The notes: a model not told the origin generated them from the sequence alone. A stretch of 64,000 nucleotides of DNA from Parabacteroides sp. FAFU027 (GCF_022808675.1 NZ_JAKZKV010000001.1:124001-188000); one strand, 5' to 3'. Positions 51,990 through 61,256 are shown, numbered from the stretch's first letter. Program-made: numbers and translations.

Positions 51990-54446
51990 TTACTTCGCAC
52001 TCCGACTCTGCTCTTCGCTCGATGCCGTGGAACGGTTAGCTCTTGTTTTAAAATTATCCTTACCAAAGCGATAGTTGAAAGAGATGTTCAGCTTACGGCT
52101 ATCCCAATGATTCATCACATTCAGATCCACATTGGCATATTTGGTGTAACCTCCTCCCCGATTGGTATTAAAGAGGTCATTGACAGAGATCTTCAAAGTA
52201 CCTTTATTATTCAGCAACTTCTTCTGGATACCTAGATCCACTTCATAACTATCGTAGATGTAGAAGTTTCCCCATAACTGTTTGGACTGGTAGCGACCCG
52301 ATAGTTCCACTCCGAAGTCCTTTGGCAAGGTGAAGCTGTTGGTCATGTTTCCGCTGTAGCTCCATCGCTCAAACTTCGTCGCTCCGGCAAAGTCGGAAGT
52401 CACCTTCTTAAACATTCCCGTCACGGTTGCATTTAACCGCCACCATTTGGTCAACTCCAGCTGTGCAGTCTCGGAAGCGTTAAGATCAATGGCGTTGCTT
52501 AGATTTTCATTGGTTTGGTAAATCACTTTGGTCTCATCATTTTGTTGAATCACCTCGGTAAACAGGTCTTTGGTGTAATTATAGCCTACCGTGGTAATGA
52601 ATTTACCTTTATAACTATGATTCACACTCATCGAATGGGTAAACTGCGGTTGCAGGAACGGATTGCCCTTCATGTAAGTATAAGGGTCAAGTATCCAGAC
52701 AAACGGATTAAGAATATGGTAACTCGGACGTCCGATACGATAGCTGTATGAGAATCCCAACTGGTTGTTGTCATTCAGTTTTTGTTGAATAAAGAGCGAA
52801 GGAAACAAGTTGGTGTAATGGTTCTTATCCACGCGGTTCATCGAGAGCGAGTTTCCTTTGGAGTTGGTATTCTCAACGCGCAATCCCAGTTGCAGCGAGG
52901 TTTTACCAAACTGCCCGCGGCCGCTAACGTAAGCCGCATTAATATTTTCATCGTATATAAAATGGTCGTGCTTGCTAAGATCATTATTCCAGACAGTACC
53001 GGTTTGATCATCCACATCAAAATCTGATTTTCCATCATTGGTTACAAAACTTGTTTTTAATCCGGATTCAATTGTAATTTTCTTATTCAACGGATGAACG
53101 TAATCAGCCTTCACGGTAAAGATGTCGATGTCTCCGGTCTGAATACCCAACAATCCGAAATCACGGTTCAGGTCCTGGCCAATACTGTTGTAATATTTAC
53201 TGGACTGATTATTGGTTGATTTGAAATAAAACTTCGCATAGTCGGCATCTACAGTCAACGAACGTCCGGTGCTGTCAATGTCCCATTTGTAGTTGGCATT
53301 GTAGGTAAAATTGTGCCAACGGGCATCGTCATCCATAGAGGTAATGATGGTAGAATCCAGCTTCTGATTACGGTCTGAGAAGGATGTCTGAGAAGCCCCG
53401 TCTCCCAGGTTATAGCCGGAGGATCCGCGAAACATCACGCTCACGACATGATTTTTGGCTAAATAGTAGTCCGCCCCTACCTTGAAGTTATGTGCGTTAC
53501 CGTTGTTATTATCTTTCGCATAGATATTCTGGTAAGCACCTGCCAATGCCGAAGAGGTAAAACGTCGCGTGCCATCCATCGTATGCCAGCCCCTCCAATC
53601 GTAGAAGGAGTAGTTGCCGTATAAGTTTAGTTTGCCTGAATTGGCATTCAGGTCAATGGTGGCAAAATCCCCCAAACGTTTGCCAATATTCAGACCCGCG
53701 CTCACGTTTCCGTTGAAACCCGGCGCCTTGATGTGCTTCGTCTTGATATTAATGATACCGGAATTACCTTCCGCATCGTATCGGGCCGATGGATTTTCAA
53801 TAATCTCAATCTTATCGACGTTCTTGCCCTGCATACCTTTAAGCAGGTTGGCCAGCTGGTCGGCTGAGAGGTAAGTCGGTTTGTCGTCAATCATCACCTT
53901 CACGCCCTGTTTGCCCTTCAGACTGATATTATCATTGTTATCGACCGATACACCCGGCAACTTCTTCAGTATCTCGTACACATTTTCCGAAGATGTAGTA
54001 ATAGATGCTTCGGGATTAATCACCATCTTATCAGCCTGCTGTTCGATAAATTTCCGTTTGGCTACTACTGTCGCTTCCTTCAGTTGGTGAGTCGATTCTT
54101 TCAGTACAATGGTACGCTCTACACGAGCATTGGCAGCAATCTCAAATTTCTCTGTCTCCACTTTATTGTAACCCAACATAGAAACGGTAACAATGTAAGT
54201 ACCCGGCACCACTTTATCAATCACAAATTCACCCGAACGGTTAGTAACACTTCCTTTAACCAACGATTTATCATTGGCACGCAACAAAGCCGCAGTGGCA
54301 AATTCCAACGGCTGCTTTTTCTGGTCCACGATGCGACCTTTCACACTTCCCAAGGATGCTGCACATATTGCAACCGGGAAAAGAATGCTAAACAGGACAA
54401 TCCACGTTATCCTTCTTAGCTGACTAATGGTAGTTGTTGTTTTCAT
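51990..54446 (-). CDS. TonB-dependent-receptor-like outer-membrane protein (OMP_b-brl_3 family)
   Basis: An 818-residue outer-membrane protein. Signal peptide (TWIVLFSILFPVAICAAS, about 13-31), a carboxypeptidase-regulatory domain (about 33-120, GSVKGRIVDQKKQPLEFATA, VPGTYIVTVSMLGYNKVE), a plug domain (about 140-230, ENVYEILKKLPGVSVDNNDN, KQGVKVMIDDKPTYLSA, DKIEIIENPSARYDAEGNSG) and a large beta-barrel (about 240-818) with many aromatic strands. The C-terminal barrel group is OMP_b-brl_3 rather than SusC; no SusD partner follows. Cargo unknown. The start at 54446 fits the signal peptide. Confidence 0.9.
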   Translation of the reverse strand: MKTTTTISQLRRITWIVLFSILFPVAICAASLGSVKGRIVDQKKQPLEFATAALLRANDKSLVKGSVTNRSGEFVIDKVVPGTYIVTVSMLGYNKVETEKFEIAANARVERTIVLKESTHQLKEATVVAKRKFIEQQADKMVINPEASITTSSENVYEILKKLPGVSVDNNDNISLKGKQGVKVMIDDKPTYLSADQLANLLKGMQGKNVDKIEIIENPSARYDAEGNSGIINIKTKHIKAPGFNGNVSAGLNIGKRLGDFATIDLNANSGKLNLYGNYSFYDWRGWHTMDGTRRFTSSALAGAYQNIYAKDNNNGNAHNFKVGADYYLAKNHVVSVMFRGSSGYNLGDGASQTSFSDRNQKLDSTIITSMDDDARWHNFTYNANYKWDIDSTGRSLTVDADYAKFYFKSTNNQSSKYYNSIGQDLNRDFGLLGIQTGDIDIFTVKADYVHPLNKKITIESGLKTSFVTNDGKSDFDVDDQTGTVWNNDLSKHDHFIYDENINAAYVSGRGQFGKTSLQLGLRVENTNSKGNSLSMNRVDKNHYTNLFPSLFIQQKLNDNNQLGFSYSYRIGRPSYHILNPFVWILDPYTYMKGNPFLQPQFTHSMSVNHSYKGKFITTVGYNYTKDLFTEVIQQNDETKVIYQTNENLSNAIDLNASETAQLELTKWWRLNATVTGMFKKVTSDFAGATKFERWSYSGNMTNSFTLPKDFGVELSGRYQSKQLWGNFYIYDSYEVDLGIQKKLLNNKGTLKISVNDLFNTNRGGGYTKYANVDLNVMNHWDSRKLNISFNYRFGKDNFKTRANRSTASSEEQSRSAK

Positions 54447-54606
54447 AGAGTTATCGCTTAATATTTTCTGGTTTTCTGATTGAATTTGTCTGTTAGACGG
54501 AAGAGAAATATCATCCGGTTGCAACAAGTGTGATATATTTTGTTAATTAAAACCATGACAGTATTCTATTGACGACCAGAAAGCGAAAACGTAACCTGAA
54601 GCGCAT

Positions 54607-54645
54607 AAAAAAGCCTGACAAGAACGAATCCTGTCAGGCTATATC
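54607..54645 (-). terminator. Terminator at the end of the acid-sugar cluster
   Basis: AAAAAGCCTGACA / TGTCAGGCT, just after the kinase stop on the minus strand. It contains the CCTGACAGG-like core of the dispersed palindrome. Confidence 0.6.
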
Positions 54646-54671
54646 TGAATAAAACAATAACACGAAGTTTT

Positions 54672-55832
54672 TTAACTCTCTACTCCCCCTAAATACTTTG
54701 GCCAAAGGTAACTACCGGGTTTGATGGTTAGGTAAAGCGATGGTCGGTGCGAAACCTGCATGCGAACAACTCCGGGTGCCAACTCCTGAACGGGTATCAG
54801 CGTGTCCCATTGCTGAAATTTCATTACGCTGAAAGCTGTAGCTCCACCTTCTATCAGCAATTCACGCACATCACATTTGTCCAGAATATCTTGAATTACT
54901 TTGCTCATGCGCAATCCCAGGATGGAAGAACTGTTTGGATAACTTATCCGCTCATTGGAAATCGAAAGCACCAACCGGTGCGTCTCTTTCCAGATATCGG
55001 ACATTTCGGCAGACCAACGGCCAGTTTCACCTTCAGGTTCTGTTTCCTCCAATAAAGCTTTGGGAAAATAGTGCACCGGACATCCCGTATCACGGATCTC
55101 CTCCACAAAGCGGCGGCCTTGCGGGTGTGTACTTCCGCAAATCATCAGGAAATCGGAGTTGATTTCCTTACTAACGATTTCCGGTTGCTCTGTTACACCA
55201 AATTTGTGAATCAAAACCTGTTCGAAGAAAGCAGCACTGCCTGCCATCATAGTATCAGGAGAAACCTCCGTCAAAGCCTTTGCCATATCTTCAACCGAAA
55301 CAGCTTCGGGAATACAAATTCCATTCGGAGTAAATTCTGTTGAAATATTCCACTCCTTTTTAGCTGCGAACTCCGGACTGCGTTGCAAAAGCAACTCCTT
55401 TACTGAAGAACTTTTTGCCGGAAAGTCGGGATCTGTGGCAAAACCCGTCTCGTGTAATAACCTTTCTCCTACCCAATATTGTCCCTCACGAATGCAACGA
55501 CCGACCGAAGGATTGGCTGGTTGAAGCAATACGGATGTTTTACCCGTTGCCTGCAAATGCGCCTCTATTTCCGCCAGCACATGCCCACGAAGCACGGAGT
55601 CGGTCTTTTTGAAAAGGAAACCCTGTGGCTTGGAGGCATCCCTTGTCAACTGCAAGTGTTGGGTAAACGCCTCTTCTTCTGAAGCGGAACGACTATCAGT
55701 CGCTACAACACACACATCGGATTCAACATCAGGTATCGATTCGATACCAAATGCCACCCGAAGGCCATAGCGCATAGCGACACCTGCCATTTCAGCCGCT
55801 CCGGTAAGGTCGTCAGCCAGTACGGTTATCAT
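54672..55832 (-). CDS. Four-carbon acid-sugar kinase family (DUF1537, OtnK/DtnK-like)
   Basis: A 386-residue DUF1537-type kinase. N-terminal domain: MITVLADDLTGAAEMAGVAM, GLRVAFGIESIPDVESDVCV, QPANPSVGRCIREGQYWV. C-terminal ATP-binding half: CGSTHPQGRRFVEEIRDTG and LLIEGGATAFSVMKFQQWDT. DUF1537 kinases phosphorylate acid sugars such as threonate or erythronate at the terminal hydroxyl; in the known D-threonate route the partner is PdxA2, and a PdxA-like gene overlaps this gene by 4 bp. That supports an acid-sugar kinase here. Substrate not known. Last gene of the cluster. Confidence 0.85.
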   Translation of the reverse strand: MITVLADDLTGAAEMAGVAMRYGLRVAFGIESIPDVESDVCVVATDSRSASEEEAFTQHLQLTRDASKPQGFLFKKTDSVLRGHVLAEIEAHLQATGKTSVLLQPANPSVGRCIREGQYWVGERLLHETGFATDPDFPAKSSSVKELLLQRSPEFAAKKEWNISTEFTPNGICIPEAVSVEDMAKALTEVSPDTMMAGSAAFFEQVLIHKFGVTEQPEIVSKEINSDFLMICGSTHPQGRRFVEEIRDTGCPVHYFPKALLEETEPEGETGRWSAEMSDIWKETHRLVLSISNERISYPNSSSILGLRMSKVIQDILDKCDVRELLIEGGATAFSVMKFQQWDTLIPVQELAPGVVRMQVSHRPSLYLTIKPGSYLWPKYLGGVES

Positions 55833-56857
55833 TTCTTGCGGTGTTTAGCCATCAGAATAGCGTAGTCGATTGCCACCAGCAATGCATCCGGTGAGGCAAT
55901 ACCTTTTCCGGCAATCTCAAACGCAGTTCCGTGGTCCACTGAAGTACGGATAATAGGCAATCCGAGAGTGATATTTACCCCTTTCACGCTCTTCATGGTC
56001 TGTTTCTCGTTATCCCACTGGAAACCTTCGAGTTTGAACGGAATGTGTCCCTGGTCGTGGTACATCGCCACGCACCCGTCATATTTGCCCTGAACCGCTT
56101 TTACAAACATCGTGTCGGGCGGTACAGGTCCTTCCACGTTATAGCCTTTTGCATTAGCTTCCTGAATGGCAGGAATAATCTCATTAATCTCTTCGTCACC
56201 AAACAAGCCATTCTCTCCGGCATGAGGATTCAATCCGGCTACAGCGATACGCGGATTTTCCATTCCAAACTGCACACAGGCATCATTGAGCAACTGAATT
56301 ACTTCCAACACCCTTGACTTGGTACAAAGGTCACACGCTTTACGCAACGACACGTGTGTAGTAGCATGGATTACACGCAGGTTTTCATCAGCCAGCAACA
56401 TGGCAAACTTAGCAGTGTTGGTATAATGAGCATATATCTCGGTGTGACCTGAGAATTTATGTCCGGCTGTGTGGATAGATTCTTTATTGATTGGGGCAGT
56501 CACTGTTGCATCAATTTCCCCGGCCAAAGCCAGGTCAATCACGGTTCGTACCGCTTCGAATGCTGCATTACCTGCCATAGCCGATACTTCGCCCGGTTTG
56601 AGCTCAGCAATATTTACATTGGCTAAATCATATACATCTACGGTACCAATCTCAAATTTCGCATCCGAGACAGATTTAACAGCGTTGATTTTAAGCGAAC
56701 TACCAAGGTTCTTAGCAGCCTGTTTCATTACAGAGGCATCACCGGCTACCATAGGGCGGCAACGGTCATATACTGAAGCGTCAGATAACGCTTTGAGGCA
56801 GATCTCCGGTCCGATTCCGGCCGGGTCGCCCATGCTTATTCCTAAAATGGGTTTCAT
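55829..56857 (-). CDS. pdxA: PdxA-family dehydrogenase (probable PdxA2)
   Basis: A 342-residue dehydrogenase of the 4-hydroxythreonine-4-phosphate dehydrogenase family. It has ILGISMGDPAGIGPEICLKA at the start, then HKFSGHTEIYAHYT (metal His), HAGENGLFGDEEINE (about 211), MYHDQGHIPFKLEGFQWDN (His) and PIIRTSVDHGTAFEIAGKG. In PLP synthesis PdxA acts with PdxJ, but its overlap with a DUF1537 kinase and membership of a transport/catabolic cluster fit PdxA2, which oxidatively decarboxylates a 4-phospho acid sugar to dihydroxyacetone phosphate. Either role is possible. Confidence 0.85.
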   Translation of the reverse strand: MKPILGISMGDPAGIGPEICLKALSDASVYDRCRPMVAGDASVMKQAAKNLGSSLKINAVKSVSDAKFEIGTVDVYDLANVNIAELKPGEVSAMAGNAAFEAVRTVIDLALAGEIDATVTAPINKESIHTAGHKFSGHTEIYAHYTNTAKFAMLLADENLRVIHATTHVSLRKACDLCTKSRVLEVIQLLNDACVQFGMENPRIAVAGLNPHAGENGLFGDEEINEIIPAIQEANAKGYNVEGPVPPDTMFVKAVQGKYDGCVAMYHDQGHIPFKLEGFQWDNEKQTMKSVKGVNITLGLPIIRTSVDHGTAFEIAGKGIASPDALLVAIDYAILMAKHRKK

Positions 56858-56872
56858 GTGGAGTGTGCTTTT

Positions 56873-56905
56873 AGACCTGACAGGTTTTGAAAACCTGTCA
56901 GGTCT
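56873..56905. repeat. 33-bp perfect palindrome, copy 2
   Basis: AGACCTGACAGGTTTT-g-AAAACCTGTCAGGTCT, between the alcohol dehydrogenase and PdxA-like genes. Same family as 51940-51968. It could form a hairpin in the polycistronic message. Confidence 0.85.
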
Positions 56906-56910
56906 GTGTA

Positions 56911-58059
56911 TTATAAAAGTTTCTTGTAAATCGCAATTGCATCTTCCTTAGTCACCACGCGTGGATTGTTATTCAACAAACGGGTAACGTTCATCGCAAT
57001 ATCAGCCAGTTCAGGCAAAACCTCTTCGGTGATACCTATTTCTGTCAGGTGCTGAGGAATGCCGCAAGCTTTGGAAATCGCTTCCACTTTCTCAATACCG
57101 GCAAGGGCAGTAGCTTCGTCTGTAGCTTGTGGAGCCACTCCGAGAGCAATGGCCAGTTCAGCATGACGCTTTACATCGGCTGACATATTAAAACGCAATA
57201 CTTCCGGCAAAAGAATAGCATTCGCCAATCCGTGAGGAACGTGGAATTTACCACCCAAACCGTAAGACAGAGCATGAACAGCAGAAGTATTAACCGGACC
57301 AAGTACCATACCGCCATACATTGAACCGAGTGCCAATGCTGAACGGGCATCCATATCAGCCCCGTCTTTACACGCTTTTTCCAGATTCTCAGCAATCAGT
57401 CCGATACCTCTCAGCGCATATGTATCTACTGCCGGATGAGCGAATTTATTGGTAAATGCCTCAATACAGTGGCAAAGTGCATCCATGCCTGTTTCGGCAG
57501 TCAGGCGTGAAGGTAATGAAACGGTCAGTGCCGGATCAATATATACGGTATCCGGCACCAGATAAGGACTGATAATACCGCTTTTTGCCATTGTCACTTC
57601 ATTTAGCAAGATAGCATTAGGAGACATTTCACTACCGGTTCCCGCAGTTGTAGGAGCACAGATAAGCTTCATCGAACGACCGTTCAGGAATCCGATACCA
57701 ACCACATCTTCGAGTTTTTGGGTATTATGGGTTAATGCTGCCAGCAGTTTAGCACAGTCCAGAACACTCCCGCCTCCTACTCCGACGATACAGTCTGCAT
57801 TAAACGGTTTGGTTTTCTCCACCAATGTATCAAACAAGGCAAAAGTCGGTTCGCCCGGGAAGTTGTATTCAAATACTTCTACACTTTTTCCGGCAGCTTT
57901 CATCACTGCGACCGGAGCTTCCACAGCGCCCAGCACCGGAGTCGCCACCAATAGCAAGATGCGTTCGGATACACTAATCAAACGGTCTTCTGCCAGTTTC
58001 TTCAGACAATCAGGTCCGAAAGCTATACTTCCGGGCTGCAATAACAGAGTTGAATTCAT
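56911..58059 (-). CDS. Iron-containing alcohol dehydrogenase
   Basis: A 382-residue group III NAD(P)-dependent alcohol dehydrogenase: IVGVGGGSVLDCAKLLAAL (about 91-109), ICAPTTAGTGSEMSPNAI (about 133), DPALTVSLPSRLTAETGMDA and LCHCIEAF (Asp and His metal ligands, about 195-205), ALSYGLGGKFHVPHG (His, about 262-276). It is the third gene in from the right of the kinase cluster and would oxidise a hydroxy acid or reduce an aldehyde in the pathway. The exact substrate is not clear. Confidence 0.88.
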   Translation of the reverse strand: MNSTLLLQPGSIAFGPDCLKKLAEDRLISVSERILLLVATPVLGAVEAPVAVMKAAGKSVEVFEYNFPGEPTFALFDTLVEKTKPFNADCIVGVGGGSVLDCAKLLAALTHNTQKLEDVVGIGFLNGRSMKLICAPTTAGTGSEMSPNAILLNEVTMAKSGIISPYLVPDTVYIDPALTVSLPSRLTAETGMDALCHCIEAFTNKFAHPAVDTYALRGIGLIAENLEKACKDGADMDARSALALGSMYGGMVLGPVNTSAVHALSYGLGGKFHVPHGLANAILLPEVLRFNMSADVKRHAELAIALGVAPQATDEATALAGIEKVEAISKACGIPQHLTEIGITEEVLPELADIAMNVTRLLNNNPRVVTKEDAIAIYKKLL

Positions 58060-58093
58060 TATTTCTTTTCGTTATAGAACAAAGTCAGTTTAA

Positions 58094-59650
58094 TTATTTA
58101 GTCTTTTCCTTGAAATAGCCGTACAGCGTCAGGTGTGCCTCTGCCGGTTCGGTTTTGAAGAACATACTGGCGATGTACCCTACCACAAATACAATGATGT
58201 GACTATAGACCCCCAGCATATACTTATGGTGCGGGAAATTGTATTTACCCAAATCCAAGATCACATGCTCGCTGCCGTCCGCTCCTACTTTTGTAGAGGT
58301 CAATACGGCATAAGCGGTAAAGAGGATACATACACCGATACCGATGTAAAGTCCCTGCCAATTAGCTCTTCTCGACAACAAGCCGAGCAGGAAGATACCC
58401 ACGATACCGGCAGAGAAGATAGCGTATAACCCGAATACAACACCGAGCACACCTTCTCCTTCCCATTTAATATAAAGAGTGGCAACAGTAATCATAATCA
58501 ATCCGGCAGTGAAAACCAGAATCCGGCCCATTCTCAGGCGTTGTTTATCAGTACAGTTGGGTTTTATGCGTTGGTAATAATCCTCTACCCCAATCGCAGA
58601 TATGCAGTTGAGGTCTGATTGCAAGCTTGCCAAAGCTGCTGCCACAAGCGCCGAGAGCACAAGCCCTACAGCTCCGGTCGGAAGTTGCGTACTAATAAAG
58701 TAAGGGAATACTTTATCGGCATTAATATCCGCAGGCAGAGAAACATTCCCGGTGTGATAGAATACATATAACAACGCTCCAATCAACATAAACAACGTCC
58801 AAACCGCTACACTGGCAAATACCCCGATATAAGCTGCCTTCTTGGCATCTTTATCTGATTTTGCAGCCAGATAACGTTGAACGATGGTTTGGTCTGTTCC
58901 GTATTTCTGCAAGGCATAAAAAGCACCGTTAATTACCATTACCCAGAAGGTCAGGTCGGCAAAACTGAAATCATACGGGCCAACATCTATTTTACCCATA
59001 TCAAAAGCCTGATGAAGCGTTGTCATCGGGCCACATTCGGGACGGAATAATAGAATTCCAAGACAAAGCAAACCACCACCAATCAAAAGGCATCCCTGAA
59101 TTACGTCCATCCAGATTACCGCTTCCATACCACCCAAAACCGTCAGGGTAATAATCGCGATACTCAGGATAATCATCACGGTAAATACATTAAATCCGGT
59201 AAAACTACTCAATGCAATACTTACCAGATAAAGCACGGTTCCCATTTTGGAAAAGTGGGTAAGCAGGAAAGCAATCGAACTATACATACGGGCAAATACA
59301 CCAAAGCGTCGTTCGAAATATTCGTAGGTACTCAGGCGAATTACCTTGCGGAACAACGGTACAATATATCCGATAATTCCGACCAGGACAATCGGCACCA
59401 TCAGGCCCTGTACCAGCAGAATCCAGTTTGATTTATACGCAGCTGCCGGATAAGCCAAAAAGGTTACGCTACTTAGCAATGTTGCAAAAATAGAGAGACC
59501 GATTGCCCACGCGGGAATGGTCTTACTTCCTGCAAAATAGCGGTCGGAACTTTTTTGTCTTCTGGCAAAATAAAATCCTGCGCCAATGGTAAAAAGCACC
59601 GACGCCACAACAATGAGTACGTCAATCAGGTGAATAGAGTTTTGTATCAT
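58094..59650 (-). CDS. Sodium:solute symporter (SSS family)
   Basis: A 518-residue transporter with about 13 membrane helices. It has GAGFYFARRQKSSDRYFAGS (about 23-42), STYEYFERRFGVFARMYSS (about 106-124), ITLTVLGGMEAVIWMDVIQG (about 166-185) and the long helical core to about 500. SSS members import sugars, acids or amino acids with sodium. Its place inside the kinase/dehydrogenase/aldolase cluster suggests import of the acid-sugar substrate. The gap to the alcohol dehydrogenase is 34 bp, so probably co-transcribed. Confidence 0.9.
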   Translation of the reverse strand: MIQNSIHLIDVLIVVASVLFTIGAGFYFARRQKSSDRYFAGSKTIPAWAIGLSIFATLLSSVTFLAYPAAAYKSNWILLVQGLMVPIVLVGIIGYIVPLFRKVIRLSTYEYFERRFGVFARMYSSIAFLLTHFSKMGTVLYLVSIALSSFTGFNVFTVMIILSIAIITLTVLGGMEAVIWMDVIQGCLLIGGGLLCLGILLFRPECGPMTTLHQAFDMGKIDVGPYDFSFADLTFWVMVINGAFYALQKYGTDQTIVQRYLAAKSDKDAKKAAYIGVFASVAVWTLFMLIGALLYVFYHTGNVSLPADINADKVFPYFISTQLPTGAVGLVLSALVAAALASLQSDLNCISAIGVEDYYQRIKPNCTDKQRLRMGRILVFTAGLIMITVATLYIKWEGEGVLGVVFGLYAIFSAGIVGIFLLGLLSRRANWQGLYIGIGVCILFTAYAVLTSTKVGADGSEHVILDLGKYNFPHHKYMLGVYSHIIVFVVGYIASMFFKTEPAEAHLTLYGYFKEKTK

Positions 59651-59684
59651 TTCGTTAGATTATTCAGATTAATAAAGGTATTTC

Positions 59685-60590
59685 TCAGGCCAATTTGCTC
59701 TTCCATTCTGCGAAGCGGGTTAAAACAGCTTTTACATCTTCAGCCGGAAGTTCGGTCAAAGGCGGCATCATGGCAGTTCCGCAAATGCCTTCGCCATCCA
59801 TCATTACCTTTAGCGCAGCCAGTGACTGTCCCAGCGTGCGGTCTTTCTGATAGATAACCGCCACTTCATCGGTTAAGTCTTGATAATGTTTGGTTTTAGC
59901 CCAGTCTCCCTGAAGTGCGGCTTCATATAATTTTCCGTATAACTCAGGAACAATGTTTCCGGTACTTGGCACCACTCCGTCAGCTCCCGCCTCGAGGCTA
60001 CCATAGCTCTGAGCACCCCAACCACAGAAGTAAGCAAAATCAGCACGGTCTTTATAAGCTTCAATACACTCTTTCATGCGGTCAGCATCGCGCTCTGAGT
60101 CTTTCAGTCCCCAGATGTTCGGGTGATTGCTCAATGTTTTTACCACATCCAATGGAATAGACATCTGGGTGGTCGCTTTAATGTTATACACCATCACAGG
60201 ACCTTTTACGTTATTGGCAAGTTGAATGTAGAAAGCAGTCATTTGCTCAGGAGTCAGGATATAATAACAAGGTAAAGTAGCCACCACTACATCGGCGCCC
60301 AATTCAATGAACTTATTGCCACGCTCAATCAAATCCGAAACCTGATTACCTACCAATCCGGCATAGACGCACTGGCCCACACCTTTAGCGGCAACGGCAG
60401 CTTCCACAAAACGGAGGCTCTCTTTTTCGTCGATGGAAGAGCTCTCACCCGTTGTACCCAGCACCAGCGGGTGTATTCCATGAGCGGCAAATCTTTTCAT
60501 GATAACTTTTACCGCTTCAGTATCTACAGTAAAATCCGGTTTGAGTGGAGTAATCATTGGCACCACAACGCCTGAAAAACGTTTTTGCAT
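59685..60590 (-). CDS. DHDPS/NAL-family aldolase
   Basis: A 301-residue Schiff-base aldolase: FSGVVVPMITPLKPDFTVD (about 5-23), LVLGTTGESSSIDEKE (about 43-58), PVMVYNIKATTQMSIP (Tyr about 134), NIWGLKDSERDADR with the catalytic lysine (about 162) and GADGVVPSTGNIVPELY. The family includes dihydrodipicolinate synthase, N-acetylneuraminate lyase and sugar-acid lyases. YNIKATT replaces the usual YNIPxxT, so it is probably not housekeeping DHDPS. First gene of the cluster; the start MQKRFSGVVV (60590) fits the family better than 60620. Confidence 0.88.
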   Translation of the reverse strand: MQKRFSGVVVPMITPLKPDFTVDTEAVKVIMKRFAAHGIHPLVLGTTGESSSIDEKESLRFVEAAVAAKGVGQCVYAGLVGNQVSDLIERGNKFIELGADVVVATLPCYYILTPEQMTAFYIQLANNVKGPVMVYNIKATTQMSIPLDVVKTLSNHPNIWGLKDSERDADRMKECIEAYKDRADFAYFCGWGAQSYGSLEAGADGVVPSTGNIVPELYGKLYEAALQGDWAKTKHYQDLTDEVAVIYQKDRTLGQSLAALKVMMDGEGICGTAMMPPLTELPAEDVKAVLTRFAEWKSKLA

Positions 60591-60665
60591 TGTCTGAAAT
60601 ATTTGGTTAGATAAAGTCATTTAAAGGGTGTACTCCGTCATGTAAAAGCACACTTTTCAGCAGTA

Positions 60666-60673
60666 CAAAAATA
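60666..60673 (-). promoter_or_regulatory. -7 box of the acid-sugar cluster
   Basis: TATTTTTG on the minus strand, exact TAnnTTTG, about 80 bp before the aldolase start. No clear -33 box. Confidence 0.45.
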
Positions 60674-60724
60674 GTTTCACACCTATAGATCGGGCATACA
60701 GATAATTTCCAAAAATGTACTCAA

Positions 60725-60763
60725 ATTGACAAAACAGGTATTTATTCATTATTGACAAAACAG
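60725..60763 (-). promoter_or_regulatory. Two direct 13-bp repeats upstream of the acid-sugar cluster
   Basis: ATTGACAAAACAG at 60725-60737 and again at 60751-60763, 26 bp apart start to start. They lie about 57 and 83 bp upstream of the cluster's -7 box and could be activator sites (the spacing is about 2.5 helical turns). No regulator gene lies in the cluster. Confidence 0.4.
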
Positions 60764-60811
60764 ACAGTTGAACCGCAAGCATCTGAATATCTTTACGTTC
60801 ACTACCACTCC

Positions 60812-60841
60812 TTTGTTTTTGGTCAAAAATGACTACCTTTG
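60812..60841 (+). promoter_or_regulatory. Promoter of the YjdM/PhnA-like gene
   Basis: TTTG (60812-60815), 18 bp, TACCTTTG (60834-60841), 29 bp before the start. Confidence 0.6.
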
Positions 60842-60870
60842 CAACCCAATTAAAAAACTAAGAAACAATT

Positions 60871-61200
60871 ATGAGTGAATTTCCAAGCTGTCCGAAGTGT
60901 AATATGGACAACACTTACTTTGATGGGGTAATGAATGTATGTCCCGATTGCGGATACGAATGGACAGGTAGCGAAGAAGAGGCTACGCAGGATGATGTAG
61001 CTAAAGACAGTAATGGTGCGGTATTGCAGGATGGCGATGCGGTAACCGTGATCAAAGATTTGAAAGTAAGAGGATCATCAATGGTAATCAAACGCGGTAC
61101 AAAAGTAAAAAGCATCCGTCTGACCGAAAATCCTGAAGAAGTAGATTGCAAAATCGATGGCAGCAGCATCGTTTTGAAAACCTGCTTCCTGAAAAAATAA
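60871..61200 (+). CDS. YjdM/PhnA-family zinc-ribbon protein
   Basis: A 109-residue protein. It has an N-terminal zinc ribbon (CPKCNMDNTYFDG then VCPDCGYEW, 7-31), then an acidic linker (EEEATQDDVA), and a C-terminal SH3-like barrel (AVLQDGDAVTVIKDLKVRGS, IKRGTKVKSIRL and IVLKTCFLKK). The family is named after E. coli PhnA (now YjdM), but is not a phosphonoacetate hydrolase and its function is unknown. It is monocistronic with its own promoter and terminator. Confidence 0.92.
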   Translation: MSEFPSCPKCNMDNTYFDGVMNVCPDCGYEWTGSEEEATQDDVAKDSNGAVLQDGDAVTVIKDLKVRGSSMVIKRGTKVKSIRLTENPEEVDCKIDGSSIVLKTCFLKK

Positions 61201-61220
61201 ACTTATAGTCTTATAAGCAA

Positions 61221-61256
61221 CAAAGCGCCGGAGAATCAAAACCTCCGGCGCTTTTG
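61221..61256 (+). terminator. YjdM/PhnA-like gene terminator
   Basis: CAAAGCGCCGGAG / CTCCGGCGCTTTTG, 9-nt loop. Confidence 0.85.
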
